From an uncultured Lachnospiraceae bacterium (GTDB lineage: Bacteria > Bacillota > Clostridia > Lachnospirales > Lachnospiraceae), in NCBI GenBank assembly GCA_951800685.1, contig CATOJY010000037.1, positions 1 through 34,341 of the forward strand: a DNA stretch of 34,341 bases. Reading direction: 5' to 3'. The translations under genes and the position numbers were made by a program. Positions 8,978-16,938 of the stretch are shown piece after piece. The notes under the pieces were generated by a model. That model searched no databases, was not told the DNA's origin, and saw nothing but the letters and a program-made list of their open reading frames with translations. Position 1 is the stretch's first letter. Every line of letters begins with the position of its first letter.

Positions 8978-9254
8978 TTTTCCTCATTTCTACATTGCTT
9001 ATCCGTATCTGTGTGCCACTTCAGCGCAACACGCTTTCCCCGGCGATGACGCTATACCAAAGCCAGCTGGAAATCACTCTTAAATGCAGCGTTTGCGCTG
9101 TTGCCAAAAGAACAAAGCAGAGACCTTCTGTAAAGGATCACACCCCTACATAAGGTCCCTCCATCAATGACCATATGGCCCGCAAATCCAACAATGTGTC
9201 ACATGATACATGTTTAAGTGCCGGTTATAGATCTACAGGAATCACATCCTTATT
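8978..9254. other. About 275-nt 5' leader of the zinc-ribbon gene; no gene supported
   Basis: This stretch lies between the predicted transcription start and the ATG of the zinc-ribbon gene. I see no known riboswitch pattern, tRNA or terminator. One open frame of about 42 codons can be read on the minus strand but has no ribosome binding site. A 13-bp palindrome with arms ACATG/CATGT lies at 9201-9213. The rest of the gap up to 9393 holds the promoter and the end of purL's transcript, with no clear purL terminator. Confidence 0.4.
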
Positions 9255-9260
9255 GTTATC

Positions 9261-9289
9261 ATTATAATGGGACGTCCCCTGCTTGACAA
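9261..9289 (-). promoter_or_regulatory. Promoter of the zinc-ribbon gene with palindrome in the spacer
   Basis: On the minus strand -35 TTGTCA (9284-9289), a 17-bp spacer and a perfect -10 TATAAT (9261-9266). The spacer contains the 10-bp perfect palindrome GGGACGTCCC (9269-9278), placed where a repressor would block RNA polymerase. No regulator gene is adjacent. Confidence 0.6.
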
Positions 9290-9393
9290 GAACTTCTTTC
9301 CTAGTAAACACTGTCTTTGGGGTATTTACAATCCCTTGAAAACCATAAGCCAACGCTCAACAAGATCCCGGACACCCCTTTCCTCCGAAGTCC

Positions 9394-12300
9394 TTACTTA
9401 AAATAACCTACCCCAGATTCAAAGATCTTCAAATCCTGCTCTCCGTATATATTCACAGCCACACCGTCGCCCCTTCTCTCCGAGTGCGCCATCTTACCAA
9501 AGCATCGTCCATCAGGAGAGGTAATCCCCTCGATGGAAGCATAGGATCCATTGATATTCCACTCTTCATCCATAGAGATTCTGCCCTCTGGATCCGCATA
9601 CTGTGTCGCTACCTGTCCGTTGGCAAACAGTCGGTCAATCCACTCTTTCGGTGCAACAAAGCGGCCCTCTCCGTGGGACGCTGGGTTTACATAAGTATTA
9701 CCAAGCACAGCTCCCTGCAGCCAAGGCGATTTGTTAGAAACCACTTTGAGATATACCATCTTAGAAATAAGACGGTTTACGGTGTTAAAGGTCAGTGTCG
9801 GAGAATCCTCCCTCTGTCCTCTCACTTCACCATAAGGCACCAGGCCCAGCTTAATCAGCGCCTGGAATCCATTACAGATTCCCAGCGCCAGGCCGTCCCG
9901 CTCCTGTAACAACCGACTGACTGCCTCTTTCATCTTCTCATTCTGGAATGCAGTGGCAAAGAACTTAGCGGAACCGTCCGGTTCATCGCCTGCTGAGAAA
10001 CCTCCTGGGAACATGATGATCTGTGCCTGTGCAATAGCTTTCTCAAACACATCCACACTCTCCCGGATATCTTCTGCCGTCAGGTTCTTAAATACCTTCG
10101 TGATCACATCAGCGCCCGCCCGCTCAAAAGCCGCCGCACTGTCATATTCGCAGTTTGTACCTGGAAAGACAGGAATAAATACTGTTGGTCTAGCGATTTT
10201 GTGCCTGCAGACATACACATCCTTTGTTTCATACAACCCAGAATCTACGATGCTCTTATCCTTGCCTGCCGTATACGGGAATACCTTATCCAGTTTCTGC
10301 TTCCATGCCTGCAGCGCCTCCTCCATGGTAATTTTCACATCCTCGCATGTAAAGACTGGTTCCTCCGTAACTGATCCAATCACTACATAATCTATGTTCT
10401 TCTCCATCGCTGCTGTTTTGGAAAGCTGTTCTGCCACAGCCTCTGCCGGCATCTCAGCCAGAATCTCACCCAGGCCATTATCAAAAAGTGCATCCACCGC
10501 AAGACCACTCTCCACCGTCACACCAAGCTGATTACCAAAAGCCATCTTGCTAAGCGCTGCCGCCACGCCTTTGGCATCCAGCGCATAGGCTGCCGTAATC
10601 TTCTTCTCAGCCATCAGCTCCAGCACTGTATCATATACCTTCATGACATCTTCATAAACCGGCAGGTCATAGGCATCCTTTCTAATCCGGAAACGCACCA
10701 GCTTATCCCCAGCCTTTTTGAGTTCCGGTGTCACAACATTCTGCTTCCTGCTGATATCCACCGCAAAAGATACCAGCGTAGGCGGTACATCAATATCATT
10801 GAAGGTACCAGACATGGAATCCTTGCCGCCGATAGAGGGCAGCCCATACCCCATCTGCGCGTCATATGCGCCCAGAAGCGCCGCAAAAGGCTGGCTCCAG
10901 CGACTCGGTTCCTCACTCATCCGCCGGAAGTATTCCTGGAAAGTAAAGCGGATCGTCTTATAGTCCCCGCCGTTGGCCACGATCTTCGCCATAGATTCCG
11001 TCACCGCATATACTGCACCATGATACGGACTCCAACTGGACAGATATGGGTCAAACCCATAACTCATCATCGTCACGGTATCGGTCTTTCCCTTCAGAAC
11101 AGGCAGCTTAGCAACCATCGCCTGCACTTCCGTCAACTGATATTTGCCGCCATATGGCATATAGACGCTGCCTGCGCCGATGGAAGCGTCGAACATCTCC
11201 ACCAGTCCCTTCTGGGAACAGACATTCAAGTCACTTAACAAGGCAAGCCATGCCTGTTTCACATCGCCTTCCTCAAGGGCCTGCGCCGCCGCAGGCGTAG
11301 CAATCCTGTGCAGGTAATTCTCCTTCTCCTCCGGCAGTTCCACCATGACAGACGTTTCCTGATGCGCCCCATTGGTATCCAAAAATGCCCTGGCAATATT
11401 CACAATCTCTCTGCCGCGCCATTTTAAGACCAGTCTGGGCCTCTTCGTCACCACTGCAACTTCCACAGCTTCCAGATTCTCCTCCGCCGCATAACCTAAG
11501 AAGGCTTCCACATCCTTCGGTGCGACTACCACAGCCATACGCTCCTGGGATTCGGAGATCGCCAGTTCTGTACCATCCAGACCCGCATATTTCTTCGGCA
11601 CCTTATCTAAATCCACCACAAGGCCATCCGCAAGCTCCCCGATGGCAACCGATACGCCGCCCGCGCCAAAATCATTGCACTTCTTGATCAGCCTGCTCAC
11701 TTCCTCCCGACGGAATAATCTCTGGATCTTACGCTCCGTGGGCGCGTCTCCTTTCTGTACCTCAGCGCCGCAAGTCTCTATAGATCTTTCCGTATGTACT
11801 TTGGAAGAACCTGTCGCACCGCCGCATCCGTCACGTCCCGTTCTGCCACCCAACAGGATAATCACATCGTCCGGATCAGAAGTCTCCCTGATAACATTTT
11901 TCCTCGGCGCCGCTCCCATGACTGCACCGATCTCCATTCTCTTCGCCACATAGTCGGGATGGTAAATCTCCTTCACAAGCCCCGTTGCCAGACCAATTTG
12001 ATTCCCATAAGAAGAATAGCCTCTGGCCGCACCGCGTACCAGTTTCTTCTGGGACAGCTTACCCTTCAGCGTGTCTGCCACTGGCACTGTGGGATCCGCC
12101 GCACCGGTGACACGCATCGCCTGATATACATAGCCGCGTCCTGACAGCGGATCACGGATCGCGCCGCCCAAGCAGGTAGCCGCGCCGCCAAAAGGCTCGA
12201 TCTCTGTTGGGTGGTTATGGGTCTCATTCTTGAAAAAGACAAGCCACTCCTCGCTCACAGGTCCATCTCCGTAATCCATCTCCACCGGAACCACCACCGA

Positions 12301-13212
12301 GCAGGCATTGATCTCGTCAGACTGCTCCATGTCCTCCAGCTTACCGTCTTTCTTTAACTTGCGCATCGCCATCAGCGCCAGGTCCATCAGGCAGACGAAC
12401 TTGTCCTGTCTGTCTCCAAAGATCTCCTTTCTGGTTGCCAGGTAATCTTCATAGGTCCTGCGGATCGGTTCCACATAATATCCCTCTTTGAAAGTAACCT
12501 CTTTTAATTCTGTAGAAAAGGTTGTATGCCGGCAATGATCCGACCAGTAAGTATCCAATACACTGATCTCCGTCATCGTCGGATCCCTGTGCTCCTCATC
12601 ACGGAAATAATTCTGAATATGTTTAAAATCCTGAAAAGTCATGGCAAGCCCTAAAGATCCATACAATCCCTTAAGTTCTTCCTCCGCCATATCCTTGAAT
12701 CCTGTGAATACCGCTATATCCGCGGGTTCTTCGTACACTGTCACCAACGTATCCGGCTTCACCATATCCGTCTGTCTGGAATCTACCGGATTGATACAGT
12801 ACGCCTTGATCCTTTCAAATTCCTCGTCCGAAACGCTGCCCGTGATCAGATAAGTGACCGCTGTCCTGATAATCGGCTCCTCATCTTCCTTTAAGAATTT
12901 CACACACTGTACTGCAGAATCCGCCCGCTGGTCAAACTGTCCCGGCAGATATTCCACACTGAACACCCTGCCATCCTCCGGGATCTGGATTGTCTCTTCA
13001 TATAGAATGTCTACAGGCGGTTCTGAGAAAACCGTTCTACACGCTTTCCCATAAATCTCCTCTGACAGATTCTCCACATCATAACGGATAAACACGCGGA
13101 CATCCTGTACCCCGCTGATCCCAAGATAGCTTCCGATCTCTTCTTTCAATTCCTTTGCCTTAACCGCAAAAGACTCCTTTTTCTCCACATAAACCCGCTT
13201 CACGTTTCCCAT
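9394..13212 (-). CDS. purL: Phosphoribosylformylglycinamidine synthase, long single-chain form
   Basis: Converts FGAR to FGAM with glutamine and ATP in de novo purine synthesis. The protein has 1272 residues and carries synthetase and glutaminase in one chain, as in Proteobacteria and many Clostridia, unlike the split PurS/Q/L of Bacillus. Synthetase signatures include NETHNHPTEIEPFGGAATCLGG and FGAGGVSVAIGELADG. The C-terminal class I amidotransferase has FPGGFSAGDE, nucleophile GICNGFQALI and the catalytic motif NPASHGEGRFV. I chose the ATG at 13212, preceded by AAGGAGAG at good spacing; an upstream in-frame ATG at 13269 has no such site. No other pur genes are in the window. Confidence 0.97.
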   Translation of the reverse strand: MGNVKRVYVEKKESFAVKAKELKEEIGSYLGISGVQDVRVFIRYDVENLSEEIYGKACRTVFSEPPVDILYEETIQIPEDGRVFSVEYLPGQFDQRADSAVQCVKFLKEDEEPIIRTAVTYLITGSVSDEEFERIKAYCINPVDSRQTDMVKPDTLVTVYEEPADIAVFTGFKDMAEEELKGLYGSLGLAMTFQDFKHIQNYFRDEEHRDPTMTEISVLDTYWSDHCRHTTFSTELKEVTFKEGYYVEPIRRTYEDYLATRKEIFGDRQDKFVCLMDLALMAMRKLKKDGKLEDMEQSDEINACSVVVPVEMDYGDGPVSEEWLVFFKNETHNHPTEIEPFGGAATCLGGAIRDPLSGRGYVYQAMRVTGAADPTVPVADTLKGKLSQKKLVRGAARGYSSYGNQIGLATGLVKEIYHPDYVAKRMEIGAVMGAAPRKNVIRETSDPDDVIILLGGRTGRDGCGGATGSSKVHTERSIETCGAEVQKGDAPTERKIQRLFRREEVSRLIKKCNDFGAGGVSVAIGELADGLVVDLDKVPKKYAGLDGTELAISESQERMAVVVAPKDVEAFLGYAAEENLEAVEVAVVTKRPRLVLKWRGREIVNIARAFLDTNGAHQETSVMVELPEEKENYLHRIATPAAAQALEEGDVKQAWLALLSDLNVCSQKGLVEMFDASIGAGSVYMPYGGKYQLTEVQAMVAKLPVLKGKTDTVTMMSYGFDPYLSSWSPYHGAVYAVTESMAKIVANGGDYKTIRFTFQEYFRRMSEEPSRWSQPFAALLGAYDAQMGYGLPSIGGKDSMSGTFNDIDVPPTLVSFAVDISRKQNVVTPELKKAGDKLVRFRIRKDAYDLPVYEDVMKVYDTVLELMAEKKITAAYALDAKGVAAALSKMAFGNQLGVTVESGLAVDALFDNGLGEILAEMPAEAVAEQLSKTAAMEKNIDYVVIGSVTEEPVFTCEDVKITMEEALQAWKQKLDKVFPYTAGKDKSIVDSGLYETKDVYVCRHKIARPTVFIPVFPGTNCEYDSAAAFERAGADVITKVFKNLTAEDIRESVDVFEKAIAQAQIIMFPGGFSAGDEPDGSAKFFATAFQNEKMKEAVSRLLQERDGLALGICNGFQALIKLGLVPYGEVRGQREDSPTLTFNTVNRLISKMVYLKVVSNKSPWLQGAVLGNTYVNPASHGEGRFVAPKEWIDRLFANGQVATQYADPEGRISMDEEWNINGSYASIEGITSPDGRCFGKMAHSERRGDGVAVNIYGEQDLKIFESGVGYFK

Positions 13213-13390
13213 GCTGTTCTCTCCTTTATCCTTGCTTTCCTGTGTGTCTGCCGTCATAGCGCATTCCATTCTTCAAATTCCTTCCCCTGCAGGGAACGCA
13301 TAATCTGCGCACCCCCTGCGCCAGGATTTTCTCTGGCTTAGGCACTGTCTCCTGATACCTGAACCACGCCTTGTAGCCCCATCTTTTTTT

Positions 13391-13419
13391 ATTATGCCAA
13401 ACATTGCTCCATATTTCAA
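13391..13419 (-). promoter_or_regulatory. Sigma-A promoter of purL
   Basis: On the minus strand -35 TTGAAA (13414-13419), 17-bp spacer, -10 CATAAT (13391-13396). The predicted leader is about 170 nt. I searched it for a purine riboswitch core and did not see one. An imperfect inverted repeat (AGGTTCCAA / TTGGAAACCT, 13436-13458) lies just upstream of the -35 and could be an operator. The other bases of the 13213-13534 gap hold the terminator of spoVAE and nothing else that I can support. Confidence 0.65.
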
Positions 13420-13483
13420 TCTACGATTTTACCAAAGGTTCCAAATTATTGGAAACCTGCGCCGCCAGGCGTATAACACGACA

Positions 13484-13513
13484 AAACGGTGCAGCACATT
13501 GACCACACCGTTT
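13484..13513 (-). terminator. Likely terminator after spoVAE
   Basis: An 8-bp perfect stem, AAACGGTG with CACCGTTT, around a 14-nt loop that may pair further. On the minus strand it is followed by TGTCGTGTT, so the U-tract is weak. It lies about 20 nt after the spoVAE stop. Confidence 0.5.
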
Positions 13514-13534
13514 CCCCAAAAACTACTTCTACAT

Positions 13535-13894
13535 TTACCCTTTCATCTTCGGCTTGAAAATCAAACTTGCCAGATACCCGAATACCAATGCTGCGCAGCA
13601 GCCAACTGCCCCCATCTTGAAGCCGCCTTGGAAAAGGCCGATAAACCCTTTCTCTGTAACCGCTTCTTTTACCCCTTTCATCAGGATATTACCGTAGCCT
13701 AATAGCGGTACACTAGCGCCTGCACCAGCATATTTCATAAAGGGTTCATACCATCCGAAAAAACTAATCACTGCACCAAGGCACACAAGAAGCACCATCA
13801 CACGGCCCGGCAGCATCTTTGTCTTTTCCAACAGAATCTGTACGAGTGCGCAGATCAGGCCGCCAACCCAGAACGCATTCAAATAATCCATCAT
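13535..13894 (-). CDS. spoVAE: Stage V sporulation protein AE
   Basis: A subunit of the SpoVA channel, which moves Ca-dipicolinic acid across the inner spore membrane during sporulation and germination. 119 residues, the usual length, with about four hydrophobic segments. The family pattern is clear: FWVGGLICALVQILLEKT, then the FGWYEPFMKYAGAGASVPLLGYGN core, which aligns with SpoVAE of Bacillus. Two adjacent ATGs (13894 and 13891) follow an AAGGTG site; I took the first. It is separated from the other spoVA genes. It lies 70 bp after the AroK-like gene and may also be read from that unit, but it has a candidate sigma-G promoter. Confidence 0.93.
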   Translation of the reverse strand: MMDYLNAFWVGGLICALVQILLEKTKMLPGRVMVLLVCLGAVISFFGWYEPFMKYAGAGASVPLLGYGNILMKGVKEAVTEKGFIGLFQGGFKMGAVGCCAALVFGYLASLIFKPKMKG

Positions 13895-13917
13895 ACTGAT
13901 ATCACACCTTTCTGATC

Positions 13918-13940
13918 CATTATGAGTTCTTCTCTTTATT
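13918..13940 (-). promoter_or_regulatory. Weak candidate sigma-G promoter for spoVAE
   Basis: On the minus strand a CATAATG -10-like element (13918-13924; 6 of 7 against CATWHTA) lies 17 bp after GCAGA, which matches 4 of 5 bases of the GHATR -35 consensus. The start would be about 17 nt before the spoVAE ATG. It is suggestive because spoVAD carries a better match. Confidence 0.35.
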
Positions 13941-13964
13941 TTCTGCAATTCCAGGTAAACTATA

Positions 13965-14468
13965 CTAAGCAAAGCTGATTTTGGCAATCTCCTCTACGAT
14001 CTCGCGAATAGACCGCCGCTCACATTCTATTGTGAAATCGGCATATTTTTCATACAGGGGAATCCGTTCTGCATAAAGCATCTCCAGATTCTGCCCTTCC
14101 CGTAAGGTCACACCTCTTTCGTTCAGATCTCCCAGCCTGCGGGCAATCTCCTCACAGGAAAGTTTCAGATATACAATCCTGCCATAATTTCCCAGATATT
14201 CCATGGCTCTTGGGCCATAGATGACACTGCCTCCGGTTGCAATCACAGTCCGTTCTGCCTTGATGGCAAGATTTGCTTCTTCCTCAATCTCCCAGAACTT
14301 CTCTACTCCCTGCGCTTCAATGATCTCATGCAGCAGCCTGCCTTCCCTGCTCTGGATGACAAGATCAGAATCCAGAAATGCATAGCCAAGTTTTTTGGCC
14401 AGTACGACACCCACCGTACTCTTACCGGCACCAGGCATACCGATCAGAACGATATTGTTTCGATTCAT
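13965..14468 (-). CDS. Shikimate kinase-like P-loop kinase with altered substrate site
   Basis: 167 residues with the shikimate kinase fold. The Walker A motif is GMPGAGKST (10-18), the substrate/metal motif is FLDSD (31-35), and the lid region and RIPLYEKYAD (135-144) are present. Two hallmark shikimate-binding features differ. The FRxxE motif reads FWEIE (W59 where the conserved Arg is expected), and the GGG motif reads GGS (79-81). The Arg at position 135 is kept. The gene may be annotated aroK, but the missing Arg makes a different substrate possible, and no aromatic-pathway genes are nearby. It starts with an AAAGG site and ends 70 bp before spoVAE, downstream of ridA. Confidence 0.8.
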   Translation of the reverse strand: MNRNNIVLIGMPGAGKSTVGVVLAKKLGYAFLDSDLVIQSREGRLLHEIIEAQGVEKFWEIEEEANLAIKAERTVIATGGSVIYGPRAMEYLGNYGRIVYLKLSCEEIARRLGDLNERGVTLREGQNLEMLYAERIPLYEKYADFTIECERRSIREIVEEIAKISFA

Positions 14469-14529
14469 GTTATGTAAACCTTTCGTAATATTCTAAGCTG
14501 TAACGTATTTCCAGACGGTCTATGCCGTC

Positions 14530-14910
14530 TTATTCCTTCAAATACGCCACCACTTCCACTTCACACAGCACGCTTTTGGGAAGCTGCTTTACCGCTACGC
14601 AGCTTCTTGCCGGTTTCTCGCTGAAATACTTTTCATACACCGCATTAAAGGCTGCAAAATCTGCCATATCATCTAAAAAGCACGTGGTCTTAACCACCTT
14701 CGCATAATCTGCTCCTGCCTCCGCCAGCACTGCCCCCAGATTCTTCATGACCTGTTCTGCCTGCTCCGTGATATCGCTGCCTGAAATCTCGCCGGTCGCT
14801 GGATCAATCGGGATCTGCCCCGACGAAAACAGAAAATCTCCTGCCACAATCCCTTGGGAATACGGGCCAATCGCCGCTGGCGCCTTATCCGTCGCTATTT
14901 TAGTTAACAT
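14530..14910 (-). CDS. ridA: RidA family enamine/imine deaminase
   Basis: Hydrolyses reactive 2-aminoacrylate and related enamines released by PLP enzymes. The 126-residue protein is full length and contains the YjgF/RidA family motifs: APAAIGPYSQGI at the N-terminus, FSSGQIPIDPATGE, the conserved ARSCVAVKQLP with the Arg that binds the substrate carboxylate, and LCEVEVVAYLKE at the end. It is a cytosolic trimer in characterised members. The ribosome binding site AAGGAAGG precedes the ATG. It lies 48 bp after the small unknown gene and 61 bp before the AroK-like gene. Confidence 0.95.
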   Translation of the reverse strand: MLTKIATDKAPAAIGPYSQGIVAGDFLFSSGQIPIDPATGEISGSDITEQAEQVMKNLGAVLAEAGADYAKVVKTTCFLDDMADFAAFNAVYEKYFSEKPARSCVAVKQLPKSVLCEVEVVAYLKE

Positions 14911-14958
14911 AATATATACCTTCCTTTCTATTTTATGATAAACTTTAAATTTTATCCT

Positions 14959-15183
14959 TTATACTTCCCCAAACCGCGCTCTCACATAGAATCCCCTGGC
15001 GTTCTCAATTACCTCCGTCACAACGCCCTCCCGTTCCAGCATACGCTCTCTGAAGGGGAAATTGCCTGACATAGCAAGCGACGGATCGATCGTATAGTAG
15101 TAATTGCTGGGAAGAATTCCCTCTGTCACGGTTACCCTGTCTCCTTCTTTTAACAATCCGGGCCGCTCCATCTTAAATTCCAT
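14959..15183 (-). CDS. Small protein of unknown function
   Basis: About 74 residues if it starts at the ATG at 15183 (MEFKMERPGLLKEGDRV); the frame is open to a GTG at 15216, and a GTG at 15192 is better spaced from AGAAGG. I do not recognise the family. The sequence looks like a small beta-rich domain (GDRVTVTEGILPSN... GVVTEVIENARGFYVRARFGEV) with no membrane segment or signal peptide. Its tight spacing before ridA suggests co-transcription with the SDR gene upstream. Coding potential is supported by the regular hydrophobic pattern. Confidence 0.65.
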   Translation of the reverse strand: MEFKMERPGLLKEGDRVTVTEGILPSNYYYTIDPSLAMSGNFPFRERMLEREGVVTEVIENARGFYVRARFGEV

Positions 15184-15281
15184 CTCCCGCACCGTCTCAC
15201 ACCTTCTTTCTGTCACTTTGCCATTACTTTGGGCCGGTTTCCTTGCTGCCTTAACGTTTCCCCATCACTTCCGCATGCATA

Positions 15282-16313
15282 TTAACGATCTTTGATACCC
15301 ACGCGCTTGAGCGCCTCCTCCTGTGCTGCCACAATGCTGTCGCACCACTGGTCAAATTCCGGATCCTCTTTCTGACATTCCGGATGTGTCTTAATATAAT
15401 CGAGGGCCTTTCTGACTCCCTGATCAAACCGGACTGTTGCCACAAAATCCGGTACCAGCCGTTTCAGCTTCGTATTATCAAAAACAACGCTGTTTGCCTT
15501 ATCACCCACCAAAGCGCCACGAAAATCCCATTCCTTTGGACTGGCTGAAGCAATAAACTCACTGGAAACATAGCAGGGTTTCAACTCAACACCCAACGCC
15601 TCTGCAATCACTGTATGGATCTGGTTCCAGGTCAGCGTCTCATCGCCAGTAATCTGTACAGCCTCTCCAATCGCATGGATATTGCCCATAAGTCCGATAA
15701 ATCCCTTGGCAAAATCCGTGTTAAAGGTAAGTGTCCACAGAGAACTCCCGTCCCCGTGTATGATCACCCGCTTTCCTTCCAACATCCGCCTGATCACCTG
15801 GTAGCTGCCATTTGGTCCATGAACCCCTACTGGCACAGACCGTTCATTGTAAGTATGGCTTGGGCGCACGATCGTAACTGGAAAACCTTCCTCACGATAC
15901 CACTTCATAAGCAGCTCTTCACACGCAATTTTGTTCCTTGAATACTGCCAATAAGGATTTGACAATGGCGTCCCTTCGTCGATCCGGTAATCAGACAAAG
16001 GTTTCTGGTACGCAGAGGCCGAACTGATGTAGATAAACTGGCGCGTCTTTCCTTGGAACAGTCTGCGGTCCCGCTCCAGCTGTTCCGGCACGAAAGCGAT
16101 AAAATCTGTCACCACATCAAACGAAAGTCCCTCCAGCTTATGTGCCACCGTCTCTTCATCATTGATATCCGCCGTAATGATATGTGCACCAGGCGGCAGC
16201 TCATCATTGCGTGTTCCACGGTTGATCAGCCACAGCTCATGCCCTTCTTCCAGAAGTCTTTTCGAGATTGCCGTACTGATGGTGCCTGTCCCTCCAATAA
16301 ATAGTGCTTTCAT
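15282..16313 (-). CDS. NAD(P)-dependent epimerase/dehydratase-like SDR protein
   Basis: An extended short-chain dehydrogenase/reductase of 343 residues. The N-terminal Rossmann nucleotide motif is FIGGTGTIS (residues 6-14), followed by an Arg after beta-2 (LINRGTRND) that suggests NADP or NAD binding. The catalytic Tyr-Lys motif is in YWQYSRNK, preceded by YISSASAY. The closest general resemblance is to CSP41-like/NAD-dependent epimerases that act on nucleotide sugars or RNA, but substrate-defining residues are not clear, so I give no specific reaction. The ribosome binding site GGAAGGGAG precedes the ATG. It is probably the first gene of a unit running to spoVAE. Confidence 0.8.
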   Translation of the reverse strand: MKALFIGGTGTISTAISKRLLEEGHELWLINRGTRNDELPPGAHIITADINDEETVAHKLEGLSFDVVTDFIAFVPEQLERDRRLFQGKTRQFIYISSASAYQKPLSDYRIDEGTPLSNPYWQYSRNKIACEELLMKWYREEGFPVTIVRPSHTYNERSVPVGVHGPNGSYQVIRRMLEGKRVIIHGDGSSLWTLTFNTDFAKGFIGLMGNIHAIGEAVQITGDETLTWNQIHTVIAEALGVELKPCYVSSEFIASASPKEWDFRGALVGDKANSVVFDNTKLKRLVPDFVATVRFDQGVRKALDYIKTHPECQKEDPEFDQWCDSIVAAQEEALKRVGIKDR

Positions 16314-16440
16314 TTCTGTTCTCCCTTCCTTTCCCTTGTATCATTTGTATTTTCCTATAACAGTTCAGCCTTCGACTGCCCTGTTACGTGTATCCATCCT
16401 TCTAAATCACCAAACGACCGGCCAAAGATACTGTAAGCCG

Positions 16441-16782
16441 TCAGAGCTGAAACAGATTCCTGATCGGATTAATCCCCTTCGCCTGGCGGATGATTTTCTC
16501 TTTCTCTCCTACAAGATACTCCTGCAGCCTCCCGATTTCCTCTTCCGAAAACCCTTCCGCTTTCTCGATCACGCCATCTGGTACAATCCCTTCCGCCCAA
16601 TCTGCTCCCCGCAGAAAGGATACCCGCACAAAAGTCTTACCACCATAGCGAAGCACCCCGGATACCAGTACACTCATTTCCTGCCTATCCACTTCCGCCT
16701 GTATACTGCCATGATTACTGCTATAGTCATCTTCAACCGAAACCTTCCCGCTGCCTTTTATGATTACTTTACCGTCTTCCAT
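16441..16782 (-). CDS. Conserved-looking hypothetical protein, 113 residues
   Basis: Not recognised. The N-terminal two thirds look like beta strands (KVIIKGSGKVSVEDDYSS, MSVLVSGVLRYGGKTFVRVSFLRG) and the end is helical and charged (EEEIGRLQEYLVGEKEKIIRQAKG). There is no signal peptide or membrane helix. The ribosome binding site is poor, with AAAGG at 15 nt. The gene lies between a MATE gene and the SDR gene with gaps of 156 and 127 bp. No other frame in the interval gives a better reading. Confidence 0.6.
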   Translation of the reverse strand: MEDGKVIIKGSGKVSVEDDYSSNHGSIQAEVDRQEMSVLVSGVLRYGGKTFVRVSFLRGADWAEGIVPDGVIEKAEGFSEEEIGRLQEYLVGEKEKIIRQAKGINPIRNLFQL

Positions 16783-16938
16783 CTATCGTTAACCATGCCT
16801 TTCTTCCAGATCAGCCTATCGTTTTGCCTCCCTTTTCCTCCATCCTCATGTTTTGGTTCTTTCTATAAACAGTATAAACCAATTTCCTATTTTCATAAAC
16901 CCTGTTCCACATTATTATAGTACTTCTGTGGCACTTCT

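Noticed and set aside
13213..13384. Purine riboswitch or leader peptide before purL
   Set aside because: No purine riboswitch core is visible. Short frames in the leader lack ribosome binding sites, and one begins inside the promoter spacer.
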